From the NCBI GenBank assembly GCA_937858935.1, contig CALLZX010000278.1:1-36716 (forward strand): 36,716 bases of DNA, given 5' to 3'. Both the position numbers and the translations under genes were made by a program. Below are positions 7,295-16,173 of the stretch, piece by piece. The DNA is from an uncultured Ignavibacteriales bacterium. Its GTDB lineage: Bacteria > Bacteroidota > Ignavibacteria > Ignavibacteriales > Ignavibacteriaceae. Below the pieces are notes generated by a model, which was not told where the DNA came from, did no database searches, and was given only the letters and a program-made list of their open reading frames with translations. How positions within the stretch are numbered: position 1 is the first letter of the stretch; the number at the start of each line of letters is the position of its first letter.

Positions 7295-9856
7295 TCAGTT
7301 AACTTTTACAATAACCATAGTCATATCATCATTAGGCAGAGCTGAACCTCTAAAGTATTTTACTTCACTCCATACTTTATTCATTACCTCTGTTGAGCGA
7401 GTGTTTGCTTTACCTTTTAAAATTTCGGTAAGTTTTTCTTCACCAAACATTTCATCCTTTTCATTCATTGCTTCAGTAATTCCATCTGAAAAGAATGCAA
7501 ATATCTGATTTGATTTTGTTTTTATTTCAACTTCCTGTAAAGTTCTATCAAACACTTCGCCTTTTTCTAGTCCTAAACCAATGCCTTCGGTTTTAATCGA
7601 TTCAACAGTTCCATTATTAGCAGTGAGTAGCGGCATATGACCGGCACGGCAGAATCTAACGGTTTTATTCTCAGTATCAAATAAAGCAAGTGTCATAGTT
7701 ATAAACCAGCTTCTCTCAATAGATTCATATAACCGTTTATTAATTTCTATCAATATTTCTTTTGGACTTGTACTTATTTTTGTTGCTATCTGAACCATCG
7801 TTTGTAGTTTTGTCATATATAATGATGCAGATAATCCTTTACCGGAAACATCTCCAACAGCAACAAATAATTTAGTATCTGAAAGTTGAATAAGATCATA
7901 ATAATCACCACCTACTTGCATTGCAGGAATCATTTCACCACATATATCTAAGCCATTAAGATTAGGAACACATTTGGGTAATAATCCTTGCTGTATTTTT
8001 CTTGCAAGATCAAGATCCCTTTCAATTTTTATTTTCTCAGATTCAGATTGATAGAGTCTTGCATTTTCCAATGAAATAGCTATTTGATTTGCAGCGGCAT
8101 TTAAAAGCTCAAGATCTTTACCGCCAAATTTAGATCCCGAATACTTTAGACCAAACAAAAGTGCACCAACAACTTTCGATTTTACAATCATCGGTATTAT
8201 TGAATAAACACCTTCTTCAATTAATCTGTCGGCTTTATCGGGAAAAACTCTAATGAAGTCTTGTTGTTCGATTACAGGAGTATTTGATACTAACGCTTTT
8301 TCATTAAAGACGGCAATGAGATTAGATTTTTCAATTGTACAGTTTGGATTTGAAAATCCTATGCCACGGGATAATGTTAATATATCTTTTGAATAATCTC
8401 GTAATAGAATTCCAAACTTATTAATTTTAAGTGCATCAATAAAAGTTGCACATGTAAGATCGAGTATCTTATCAGTTCCCACTACGGTTGATACATCATT
8501 GCTAAATTGAATAAGTACTTTTTGATAGGCAAACTGTTCCGGATAAAATTTTCTTGTAAGGAAATCCTGAAATCGATCTTTAGTTGATTGAAAAACAAAT
8601 GCAAAAATCAGAAAGAAAATACCAGCAACAAATCCCTGATTATCTGCACCGACAAAACTACCTATACCTTGCCCTAACAAATAAATAACTACAAAATATA
8701 TTCCAGCAACAGTAGCCATTGCGGCGCCATAAATAATCGAATTTCTAATAACAATACTAACATCAAGTAGATGATATTTTAATATTGCATATGCGTATGC
8801 AACCGGAACAATTGCAATCAATACAATAGGCATATAATATTCCGGAGAGTTAAATATTGTATCAGAGATTGCAGGAGCAATTGTTCCAACATAAAATTGT
8901 ATTATTAATCCAAATGAAAAGGCTAGCACAAAAATTAACACTGGTTTTTTATTCTCAGTATTCTTTGCTTTAAAGTATTGAACAATTAAGGAAACCGCAC
9001 AGGAAATGTAAAGGATAATTAAAAATAAGTTAAATATTTTCTGATACGTGTTAAAGTATTTTTGAGTAGCAAAATCGGTTACACCAAGAGAAATCGCCAG
9101 AGAAATTCCAAGCAGACTAAGAATTAAAACGGATGTTATAATTACTATTTTAGTAATTTTTTTCTTTGAGAATTGAAACTGGTTTGGAAATGACCAGGTA
9201 AAATAAAGCGATATAAAAGGGATCGCAGTTTGACTTGCGATTATAATAATTGCAGCAAAAACTGCTACCACTGAATGATCTGTTATGAACGATTTGAAAT
9301 AAATATCATTTAATGGAAAGAAAACATGAATTGCGGACAGCACACCTAAAACGCCAATTGCAAAGAATAATTTCTGAGCCAGGCCATCAGGTTTAGCAGT
9401 GTAAACTAAAAAACCAATCAACAGATACAACAAGCCACTGATAGCTGCTGCGAGTGAACCAAATTGAATTAGTTTTTTAACGTAAACTTTTGTATGAACA
9501 ATTTTACCATCAGGTTTTTGGATCGCATAATCAGCATATTCACCAGATTTGAATTCATTAAGAATTCTTTGCGCCTCAAAAGTAGTTTTAAGGTTTTTAT
9601 TATCAATCTGTAGAAGTAAATCTCCGTCTCTTATTCCAGCATTATATGTGACCCCTTCAATCTTAACATTTTTAAATACCATCTTCATAGAATCTTGAGT
9701 TACCTTTATTGGGTCCCAGATACATTCATCATTTGAAGTGACTCTTATTTCAAGTGAAAAATAAATAGAGAGCACGGCAATAAAAGCAAGGATTAAAGTT
9801 AATCCTGAGGCTATGTTTAACCTGTACTTAATAAAAAATCTTTTAAGATTATTCAT
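7295..9856 (-). CDS. Membrane PP2C/SpoIIE-type phosphatase with PDZ-like, multi-TM and GAF sensor regions
   Basis: An 853-residue signalling phosphatase expected to dephosphorylate a phospho-STAS antagonist. In order: a first membrane helix (about 14-33); a PDZ-like extracytoplasmic domain (about 55-125, with AGIRDGDLLLQIDNK); seven or more helices (about 131-425); then YHLLDVSIVIRNSIIYG (361-377), resembling the 'DIDVIIRRTLVYG' segment of 7TM sensor kinases. These are followed by a GAF domain (about 440-600), a short helical linker (IERDLDLARKIQQGLLP, 611-627) and a PP2C domain (about 635-853). Metal-ligand aspartates are present: D651 in GGDYYD, D669 in GDVSGKG, D791 in SDG, and D843/D844 in NDDMT. 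It starts 31 bases after the preceding phosphatase gene in the same operon. The phosphatase call is firm; the stimulus is unknown. Confidence 0.88.
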   Translation of the reverse strand: MNNLKRFFIKYRLNIASGLTLILAFIAVLSIYFSLEIRVTSNDECIWDPIKVTQDSMKMVFKNVKIEGVTYNAGIRDGDLLLQIDNKNLKTTFEAQRILNEFKSGEYADYAIQKPDGKIVHTKVYVKKLIQFGSLAAAISGLLYLLIGFLVYTAKPDGLAQKLFFAIGVLGVLSAIHVFFPLNDIYFKSFITDHSVVAVFAAIIIIASQTAIPFISLYFTWSFPNQFQFSKKKITKIVIITSVLILSLLGISLAISLGVTDFATQKYFNTYQKIFNLFLIILYISCAVSLIVQYFKAKNTENKKPVLIFVLAFSFGLIIQFYVGTIAPAISDTIFNSPEYYMPIVLIAIVPVAYAYAILKYHLLDVSIVIRNSIIYGAAMATVAGIYFVVIYLLGQGIGSFVGADNQGFVAGIFFLIFAFVFQSTKDRFQDFLTRKFYPEQFAYQKVLIQFSNDVSTVVGTDKILDLTCATFIDALKINKFGILLRDYSKDILTLSRGIGFSNPNCTIEKSNLIAVFNEKALVSNTPVIEQQDFIRVFPDKADRLIEEGVYSIIPMIVKSKVVGALLFGLKYSGSKFGGKDLELLNAAANQIAISLENARLYQSESEKIKIERDLDLARKIQQGLLPKCVPNLNGLDICGEMIPAMQVGGDYYDLIQLSDTKLFVAVGDVSGKGLSASLYMTKLQTMVQIATKISTSPKEILIEINKRLYESIERSWFITMTLALFDTENKTVRFCRAGHMPLLTANNGTVESIKTEGIGLGLEKGEVFDRTLQEVEIKTKSNQIFAFFSDGITEAMNEKDEMFGEEKLTEILKGKANTRSTEVMNKVWSEVKYFRGSALPNDDMTMVIVKVN

Positions 9857-9887
9857 CGTTTTCTAATATTGATTTAATTTCATATTT

Positions 9888-11567
9888 CTATTTTACTTTT
9901 ATAACAACTAAAGTTATATCGTCTGATTGATTAGCACCATCCGTAAATCTTTGCACTTCACTTTGTATTTCTTTTAATATAGTTTCAGCTGAAGCGCTTG
10001 CCATTTCTAAGGATAATTTTTCTAAAGCTTCATCAGAAAATTCCTCACTTTTTTTATTCATAGCTTCAGAAATTCCATCTGTAAACATTACAAGTACATC
10101 ATCTTTCATTAATTGTATCTTTTCTGATCGATAAGGCAAAATGGTTTTCATCACGCCAAGAATCATTCCACCAATTTCAAGTTTTATGATTTTCCCGTCT
10201 CTTATAAGCAAAGGTGGATTATGACCAGCATTTACATACTTAAAAGTCATATCGATATTATTAAGTATTCCCCAGAAAAATGTAATGAATTTTCCATCAG
10301 CAGTATTTTTTGAGATAAGATCATTTATTAATCCGGTTGCTTCATCCAAAGGAACATTCTGTCTGCATATAACTTGCAAAAATGCCTGCATATTAGCCAT
10401 AAGCAATGATGCGGGAACGCCTTTGCCCGATACATCCGCAATTGCAACAACACAACCATCATTATCAAGTTCAATTATGTCATAATAATCACCACCAACT
10501 TGTTTTGAGGATACATTTACAGCAGCTATATCAAAATTTTTGTATACAGGAATTTTTTGTGGAAGTAGATTTCTTTGGATCTCCCTTGCAAGATCTAACT
10601 CTTCTTCCATCTTTTGTTTTTCTAATGCTTCCCTAAAGAGTCTTCTGTTTTCCATTGAAATGATTGCCAGACTTCCGACAGAAAAAATAAATTCTATATC
10701 AGCATCAGTGTAATCAACATTATTTATTCTTCTACCTAAAATAATCAGTCCTTTTGTCCTCCCCTGTATCTGCATCGGAACAATTACTTCTATTCCCATA
10801 CTATATAATGAAGGAAATAACAAAGCAACTTGTTCTTTATTTAAAGAAGCATCTATTCTGTGGTAATCAATTTTCCTAAGGTTGCTTAAAAGCTCCTCAA
10901 CAGGCAGTTTCGGTTCAATAACCTCAATATCATTTCCTTCAAATCGTAACAGAGCATATTTCTGAACTAGAAACTGTCCTATCAAAGAAAATATTAAGAG
11001 TCTTGTAACTTTTGTGGATTCAGAAAATAACCCGAATTCCTTACTGAGTTCAAATAGTGAGCTTAGTCGTTGTATTCTTGAATCAAGCTCCCGATTAACT
11101 AATTTTAATTCTTCAACTATTAGTGAGTTCTGAATAGCTGAAGCAGCGATATTTAAAATTGTTTTTAGAAAATCTAAGTCATCCTTGGAATAATCCTGCT
11201 TGTTAAGTTTTTCACCAAGACATACTATTCCAACACATTCATTTGATGAACTTATCTTTTCAGACGCTAAAAGATTATTATCAGTAAAAAAATTTTTTAA
11301 TTCATCATTTTCAGTACAATCTTCACTCGCATCAATATTCGGGAAAAGGGAAATACTTTCTTCGCTAATTCCTTTATAAGATTTAATCTGAAGTTTTCCA
11401 CTTATATTTAAGGCAATAACTCCTCTAGTGGCTAAAAATTTACCAAGGCAGGTTAAAAGAACATTGTTCAGAATAAAATTAAGATCAAGGCTGGAATTAA
11501 TTACTCTACTGAATTCAACCAGCGCCGTAAGATTACGTTTAGCTTTTAAATTATCATTATCCTGCAT
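9888..11567 (-). CDS. Cytoplasmic GAF-GAF-PP2C phosphatase (RsbU-like)
   Basis: A 559-residue soluble phosphatase with no membrane helix. Two GAF-like sensor domains (about 10-150 and 165-310) lead through a helical linker (EEELDLAREIQRNLLP, 321-336) into a PP2C/SpoIIE domain (about 345-559). Metal-site residues are present: D360 in GGDYYD, D378 in ADVSGKG, the FTDGISEA segment and the terminal SDDITLVVIK. The family removes phosphate from STAS antagonists so that they can sequester an RsbW-like kinase. Its ATG overlaps the end of the kinase gene by 11 bases, so the two products are probably made in a coupled ratio. The GAF ligands cannot be predicted from sequence. Confidence 0.9.
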   Translation of the reverse strand: MQDNDNLKAKRNLTALVEFSRVINSSLDLNFILNNVLLTCLGKFLATRGVIALNISGKLQIKSYKGISEESISLFPNIDASEDCTENDELKNFFTDNNLLASEKISSSNECVGIVCLGEKLNKQDYSKDDLDFLKTILNIAASAIQNSLIVEELKLVNRELDSRIQRLSSLFELSKEFGLFSESTKVTRLLIFSLIGQFLVQKYALLRFEGNDIEVIEPKLPVEELLSNLRKIDYHRIDASLNKEQVALLFPSLYSMGIEVIVPMQIQGRTKGLIILGRRINNVDYTDADIEFIFSVGSLAIISMENRRLFREALEKQKMEEELDLAREIQRNLLPQKIPVYKNFDIAAVNVSSKQVGGDYYDIIELDNDGCVVAIADVSGKGVPASLLMANMQAFLQVICRQNVPLDEATGLINDLISKNTADGKFITFFWGILNNIDMTFKYVNAGHNPPLLIRDGKIIKLEIGGMILGVMKTILPYRSEKIQLMKDDVLVMFTDGISEAMNKKSEEFSDEALEKLSLEMASASAETILKEIQSEVQRFTDGANQSDDITLVVIKVK

Positions 11568-11994
11568 TGCTCTGCGCTACTTTTATGTTTTTTGATAGCA
11601 GCACTTCATTATACTTTCCGGGAACGGAAACATATTTAACATCATCCATAAGTGTTTTCATTAAGTACATTCCTAAACCACCGACTCTTCTTTGCCTATA
11701 ATATTTTTGTAAATCAGGCTCTGGAATCATTTCTGGTTCAAAAGATTTTCCGTAGTCAGTAATACTAACTTCAAAACGAGAAAGTGTAGATTTTGTTTTG
11801 ATAATCAGTTCCCCGTCAGGAAAAGATTTATAAGCGTGCTTTATAATATTAGTGCAAGCTTCATCCACAGCAAGAATGATATTTTCCACAGCATCAGCCG
11901 CCACCCCCGCATCAGCAGCAGAAGAGCTTATAAAATCTCTGATAGTAGAAAGATTTTCAGTTTTGCTTTTTACTTTAAGTTTTTTTGTCTTCAC
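11557..11994 (-). CDS. RsbW/SpoIIAB-like serine kinase and anti-sigma factor
   Basis: A 145-residue GHKL-fold ATPase of the HATPase_c_2 type. In partner switching, such kinases bind either a sigma factor (or another target) or an unphosphorylated STAS antagonist, which they phosphorylate and release. The N-box VDEACTNIIKHAY (43-55, metal-binding N49), the G1 motif ITDYGKSF (78-85) and the G2 motif GGLGMYLMK (105-113) are intact, so ATP binding is expected. It sits between a STAS gene (one base upstream) and the GAF-GAF phosphatase (11-base overlap). It is the only kinase of this type in the window, against three phosphatases and two STAS proteins. Its target is not visible: no SigB/SigF-type sigma factor is nearby. 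Confidence 0.9.
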   Translation of the reverse strand: MKTKKLKVKSKTENLSTIRDFISSSAADAGVAADAVENIILAVDEACTNIIKHAYKSFPDGELIIKTKSTLSRFEVSITDYGKSFEPEMIPEPDLQKYYRQRRVGGLGMYLMKTLMDDVKYVSVPGKYNEVLLSKNIKVAQSNAG

Positions 11995-11995
11995 T

Positions 11996-12349
11996 TTATT
12001 TTATCTCTGTAAATTTCTTTACTGCTTCGTCTTCCGATTTGAAAATTTCATAAAGCAAAGGAAATCCTAACAGATCAAAAATGTTATAAACTTTATCACT
12101 CATTCCGGAAAGTTTAATGTCTCCCTTGCTGTCTCTAATTTTTTCTATGTATGCCATAAATACACCTAAACCTGCACTGCTTATGTAGGCCAAATCTTTA
12201 AAGTCAACTACAATCTGGTAACAACTCTTTTCAATAAGATCTACAAAATTATTCTCAAGGATTGGTGCAGTATGTGCATCAAGATATCCTTTAAGGTTTA
12301 TTATACTTACAGCACCTTGGTTTTTAATTGAGGTGTTGAATTCTGCCAT
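11996..12349 (-). CDS. STAS-domain anti-sigma factor antagonist (RsbV/SpoIIAA-like)
   Basis: A 117-residue single STAS domain. The phosphorylation loop reads VVDFKDLAYISSAGLG (47-62) with serines 57-58 at the position modified by RsbW-type kinases, followed by the usual SDKVYNIFDLLGF segment. When unphosphorylated it should bind the neighbouring kinase and free that kinase's target. The ATG at 12349 is supported by GGAG at 12357-12360, seven bases upstream. This start lies inside the 3' end of the phosphatase gene, giving a 43-base overlap in a different frame. The kinase gene follows after one base, so phosphatase, antagonist and kinase are tightly coupled. Confidence 0.92.
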   Translation of the reverse strand: MAEFNTSIKNQGAVSIINLKGYLDAHTAPILENNFVDLIEKSCYQIVVDFKDLAYISSAGLGVFMAYIEKIRDSKGDIKLSGMSDKVYNIFDLLGFPLLYEIFKSEDEAVKKFTEIK

Positions 12350-14424
12350 TCTTTAACTCCATCTATGTTATTTTTTTTATGCCACTTTAATATAACTAAA
12401 GTTATATCATCATACTGAGAGTGGTTTCTGGAAAATAATGTAACATCTTTTATTACTTCATTAGCAATTTTGTTTACTGATTCGTTCGAATATTCAATTA
12501 AAATTTCGGCAAATCTTTGCTCACCAAAATCTTCGAATTCTTTGTTTTTAGCTTCGGTAATTCCATCGGTATAAAAAACTAAAGTGTCATTTTGCTTAAG
12601 ATCAATTTTAATTTCTTCCAGATGATTACTAAACAAATCCTGATTGGTCAATCCAAGTCCAATACCTGACGGTTTAAATGTTTCTACTGAGCTGCCTCTG
12701 ACTAAAAGAGCGGGACAGTGACCTGCACGCGCAAAGCGAATAACTTCATCATTAAAATCGATAATTCCGTAAAGGGCACTAACAAAACTCTTTTTATTTA
12801 AAGTATTTTGTAAAATCTCGTTAGCCTTTATTAAGATATCTTTGGGACTTTCAATCATTCTTGAGAGTGAACTGAATATTCCTTTTACTTCAGCCATAAT
12901 AAATGCGGCTGAAATTCCTTTACCTGAAACATCAGCAATTATAAAACCAAACTTACTTTTTGATATCTCAAAAAAGTCATAGTAATCACCGCCAACTTCA
13001 AATGCGGGAATAAATACAGAAGTAACTGAAAGATCTTTAAACTTTGGGTCGCTGGCTGGTAATATTTTTTTCTGGATTTCTCTTGCAACATCCAATTCTT
13101 TTTCAAGCCGTTCTTTTTCAATTGATTGCTCAAGTAACAAAGAATTTTCCATTGCAACAGATGCGTAATCTGAAAAAGTATTTATTGCAGCTTTATCTTC
13201 TTCATAAAATATCAGCTCGTTTTTTCTTGCTGCAAATAAATAACCTTTTATTTCATTATAACTTCTTAGCGGAGAAATAGCTATGCTTCCGAATTTTTCT
13301 GAAAGCTGAGATTTGTTACCAAACTTTTGCAGACTGCAAATTTTAGTTTCGGTTATATTCTCACAAATTCCGCTTTCAAGTAAAAACCGATTTATTAAAT
13401 CAGCATCAACTAATGCAATATTTCTATTTGCAAGAATTTTTTTATCGCCATTTTCTTTGATGACTATCCAGGCTGCATCTGCGCTGCTAACTTTTGTTGT
13501 AATATCTGTGATTGTTTCTGCCAGCTCTTCAATATCTAAAACTCGTGTAATTAGTTTACTGAAATACTGTAATGATGATACTTCATTAGCTTTTCTATCA
13601 TAAGCTTCTGCTGTTGGAATATGGAATAGCGTGGTAAAAAACAGAACTACAAAATATATCCCACCATAAATCAGAATAAGATTAAAGAACTGATAAATTG
13701 TTGGAGAATAGTTCATCAAAATAGTACCGTTAAAATCTGTTTTACCATTGTTGATAAGATTTAATATGAAAAGTGCGGATATAATAATAGAAAGAATAAG
13801 TAATGAGATTTTTTCTTTTTTTGATATAAATGCTATCCAGGAAATCTTAATCGAATTGAAGGATATGAGGATTATTGAGATAATAAAAAAGGTATTGTGG
13901 ATGAATTCATATTCTTCGCCTTTAAAAAGTAAATTCGAAATTGAAGATAACGCGATGAATATAGACATAGTAATAAAGTATGTATTCTTTCTACGATATT
14001 GTTTATAAAAATATAATTCCTTTAATGCTGCAAACCAGTAACTTGAAATTCCTAAGAACATTAATCCATAAAAAGAATTAATTAGGTTTTCAAACATTCC
14101 CTGGTTGACTAATCTGTCACCAATACTTTGAATTTGAACTTTCAAGATATTTTCCGCAAACAATATCACCAGAAAAATCAAGGCACAGATAATTCCAATG
14201 TTTAGAACAAGTGCTGAAGGATGAGGTTTTTTTTGCCCAAAAACTTTGACGAGATATAATGTTAAAAATGTAAGGAGTAGTATTGATAACAAATCGTTAA
14301 TTAAAAAGAACGCATAAGAATCGCTGGGAAAGAAAAGCAACCGATATATAAATATGGCGCCGACTAATGATGCAATTACCCAGAGAATAAGATTAGCGCT
14401 TATTTTAATGCTGATTAGGTTCAA
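12307..14424 (-). CDS. Membrane GAF-PP2C/SpoIIE-type phosphatase, first gene of the partner-switch operon
   Basis: A 705-residue protein with about eight membrane helices in residues 10-265, a GAF-like domain (about 285-430), a helical linker (EKELDVAREIQKKILP, 441-456) and a PP2C domain (about 465-680). Metal-site residues are D480 in GGDYYD, D498 in ADVSGKG, the FYTDGITEA segment and YDDITLVILKW. The last 20 or so residues lie past the PP2C fold and are encoded by the 43-base overlap with the STAS gene. They look like read-through sequence, not a domain. The start is a TTG at 14424 with only a weak GGA upstream; the next in-frame start candidates would cut into the first helix. It should sense a membrane-linked signal and dephosphorylate a STAS protein. 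Confidence 0.88.
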   Translation of the reverse strand: MNLISIKISANLILWVIASLVGAIFIYRLLFFPSDSYAFFLINDLLSILLLTFLTLYLVKVFGQKKPHPSALVLNIGIICALIFLVILFAENILKVQIQSIGDRLVNQGMFENLINSFYGLMFLGISSYWFAALKELYFYKQYRRKNTYFITMSIFIALSSISNLLFKGEEYEFIHNTFFIISIILISFNSIKISWIAFISKKEKISLLILSIIISALFILNLINNGKTDFNGTILMNYSPTIYQFFNLILIYGGIYFVVLFFTTLFHIPTAEAYDRKANEVSSLQYFSKLITRVLDIEELAETITDITTKVSSADAAWIVIKENGDKKILANRNIALVDADLINRFLLESGICENITETKICSLQKFGNKSQLSEKFGSIAISPLRSYNEIKGYLFAARKNELIFYEEDKAAINTFSDYASVAMENSLLLEQSIEKERLEKELDVAREIQKKILPASDPKFKDLSVTSVFIPAFEVGGDYYDFFEISKSKFGFIIADVSGKGISAAFIMAEVKGIFSSLSRMIESPKDILIKANEILQNTLNKKSFVSALYGIIDFNDEVIRFARAGHCPALLVRGSSVETFKPSGIGLGLTNQDLFSNHLEEIKIDLKQNDTLVFYTDGITEAKNKEFEDFGEQRFAEILIEYSNESVNKIANEVIKDVTLFSRNHSQYDDITLVILKWHKKNNIDGVKEWQNSTPQLKTKVL
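12357..12360 (-). promoter_or_regulatory. Ribosome binding site inside the upstream phosphatase gene
   Basis: GGAG on the minus strand lies seven bases before the ATG at 12349. It fixes the STAS start within the coding region of the preceding phosphatase and shows the overlap is used rather than an annotation artefact. Confidence 0.7.
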
Positions 14425-14601
14425 GTTAATCCGATTTATGTTAAATGTACTACTTCTACATAGTAAAATAAATCAAATTTTACATCATTTAAAGAAAAGA
14501 ATTATGAGTGGAAAATGGTTTGAATTGTGGTAAAATGAATGGATTAGCGGTATCGAATATTTGCAGATATCCGAAGTCGCAACTGAATGTCCTAAATAAT
14601 T
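14425..14601. other. Gap between two minus-strand operons
   Basis: This 177-base gap must hold the end of the sigma/anti-sigma transcript and the promoter of the six-gene partner-switch operon, both on the minus strand. No convincing -35/-10 pair, sigma-E-like box or terminator hairpin could be picked out by eye. Confidence 0.4.
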
Positions 14602-16173
14602 TTAAATTTCAATCTCGTCAAGATCAACTGGTTTTACTTGTTGTTTATTTTTTTTACTTTGTCCCGAATCTATTTCACCAGGTTTTGTTAATTCATTTCT
14701 AAATTGCTGCAGTTCTCTTCTTAATTTATCCATCTCATTTTTAAGTTCTTGATTCTGCATAAGTATTAAACTATCATTATAAAAAAACTGAATGCTGTTT
14801 TCCTGAGAATCATTTTTCATTCTTTCTTTTTGTTCGATACGATTTTTATCATTCTGCATATTTTTTATATGCATTAAAGAATCAAGATTAACATCTGTCC
14901 TGCCCTTTTTATTAGGAGTAACAGTATTGTATTCATAATTATAACTCTTATTTCCAACAGTCATTGGTGGTGCTGGTGGGCGAACGGATCTAACGTTTTG
15001 TGTGGCTTCGTGAATTACAATTGCGATGCTATCAAAATTAGGTAAGTCTATTTCCGGAATATCAATTGTAACATTTTGAACACTTACTTTAATAAGATCT
15101 GAATCAACAAATACCTTAAATTGTTTTGTCCAATCAGAATTGTTTTTTTGTTTACTAATGGATGAATCAACTTTAAAATGGTATTCTCGTAAAACTGCTT
15201 TTTGCTCACTTAATTCAGCCAAATCCTCAGTCATTTTTTCCATATTTTTTTCGAATTCAGTCATATCAAAAACAAAATCTTCTTTAAAAATGGAATCTGG
15301 AGTACAGAAGATGTATTGATCATCTTTCAGAGACTTAGCCTCATTAACCCATTTGGCAATGGAATGATTATCAAACTGCATTACCTGCTCGGGGATCATT
15401 TTATTAAAATTGGAGGTGGCATGCTTTTCCGCAAATGCAAGTATGTCAGCTAATATAAGTTTTCTTGTATTCCAGATATTAGGATTTATTGCCACAGCAT
15501 TCTGATTATTCACTAAAACTAAAGCTGATATCTGCTCAGAGTAAGATCCGATAATAGAATCGATCTTTTTGATCTCTTCATCATCAAAATCTAGAGCAGT
15601 AACAAATTTCTGCAAATTATTATTCTGAGAAATATCATCAGATTTTTTGATTTCAAAATACTCAGTACCTTTAACGTCATAACCCAGTTTTAGTATTTGA
15701 TTATTTGTATTGTCTAAAGGAAGTTCCTGATATACAGCAAAGTTAAAAATGTCTTCGTTGGTAAGATTAGCAGCGTAAAGTAATGGTTGTAAATTTTCTT
15801 TGTAGAATCCTATAATATTGGATTCCTGCTGCTTGATAATGTCATCTAAAAGATTAGGATTAAACTTTAACACAGCCATTAGTGCTAATGTAAACATAGT
15901 AAGTGCCGAAATTGGGATCCATTTTTTAATATTAAACTTAGAAGAATTTTGTTCATTTATACTTGCGTATAATCTTGTTTCAAAAAATGGTGATTCAGAA
16001 ATCCGATCAACAGATGTAGAAGTGAGTTCCTTAAGTTTCTTTAAATCAGATAATTCTTTTTGTAATTCTAAAGAAGATTTAATCTTCTCTTCAATATATT
16101 TTTTTTCTGTGGTGGATAGTTCTCCATCCACATAAGCAGAAAGTAATTCGATATCTGTATTATTTTTCTTCAT
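14602..16173 (-). CDS. Membrane anti-sigma factor of the ECF sigma gene, with a large extracytoplasmic domain
   Basis: A 523-residue protein encoded directly after the ECF sigma gene with an ATGA overlap, the standard arrangement of a sigma/anti-sigma pair. Residues 8-50 (ELLSAYVDGELSTTEKKYIE and following) match the N-terminal helices of anti-sigma domains, but the HxxxCxxC zinc motif is missing, so it would be a zinc-free variant. One membrane helix lies at about 85-103. The remaining roughly 420 residues should be outside the cytoplasmic membrane. A segment at 193-215 (ALDFDDEEIKKIDSIIGSY and on) faintly recalls CpxP/Spy-type helices. The C-terminus (about 432-500) is charged and probably coiled coil. 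The extracytoplasmic part matches no domain I recognise. Anti-sigma function is inferred from position and the N-terminus. Confidence 0.75.
   Translation of the reverse strand: MKKNNTDIELLSAYVDGELSTTEKKYIEEKIKSSLELQKELSDLKKLKELTSTSVDRISESPFFETRLYASINEQNSSKFNIKKWIPISALTMFTLALMAVLKFNPNLLDDIIKQQESNIIGFYKENLQPLLYAANLTNEDIFNFAVYQELPLDNTNNQILKLGYDVKGTEYFEIKKSDDISQNNNLQKFVTALDFDDEEIKKIDSIIGSYSEQISALVLVNNQNAVAINPNIWNTRKLILADILAFAEKHATSNFNKMIPEQVMQFDNHSIAKWVNEAKSLKDDQYIFCTPDSIFKEDFVFDMTEFEKNMEKMTEDLAELSEQKAVLREYHFKVDSSISKQKNNSDWTKQFKVFVDSDLIKVSVQNVTIDIPEIDLPNFDSIAIVIHEATQNVRSVRPPAPPMTVGNKSYNYEYNTVTPNKKGRTDVNLDSLMHIKNMQNDKNRIEQKERMKNDSQENSIQFFYNDSLILMQNQELKNEMDKLRRELQQFRNELTKPGEIDSGQSKKNKQQVKPVDLDEIEI

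Noticed and set aside
12307-12349. Possible frameshift error at the phosphatase-STAS overlap
   Set aside because: The STAS gene has its own ATG and ribosome site and a complete domain, and the phosphatase domain is complete before the overlap, so two genes fit better than one broken gene.
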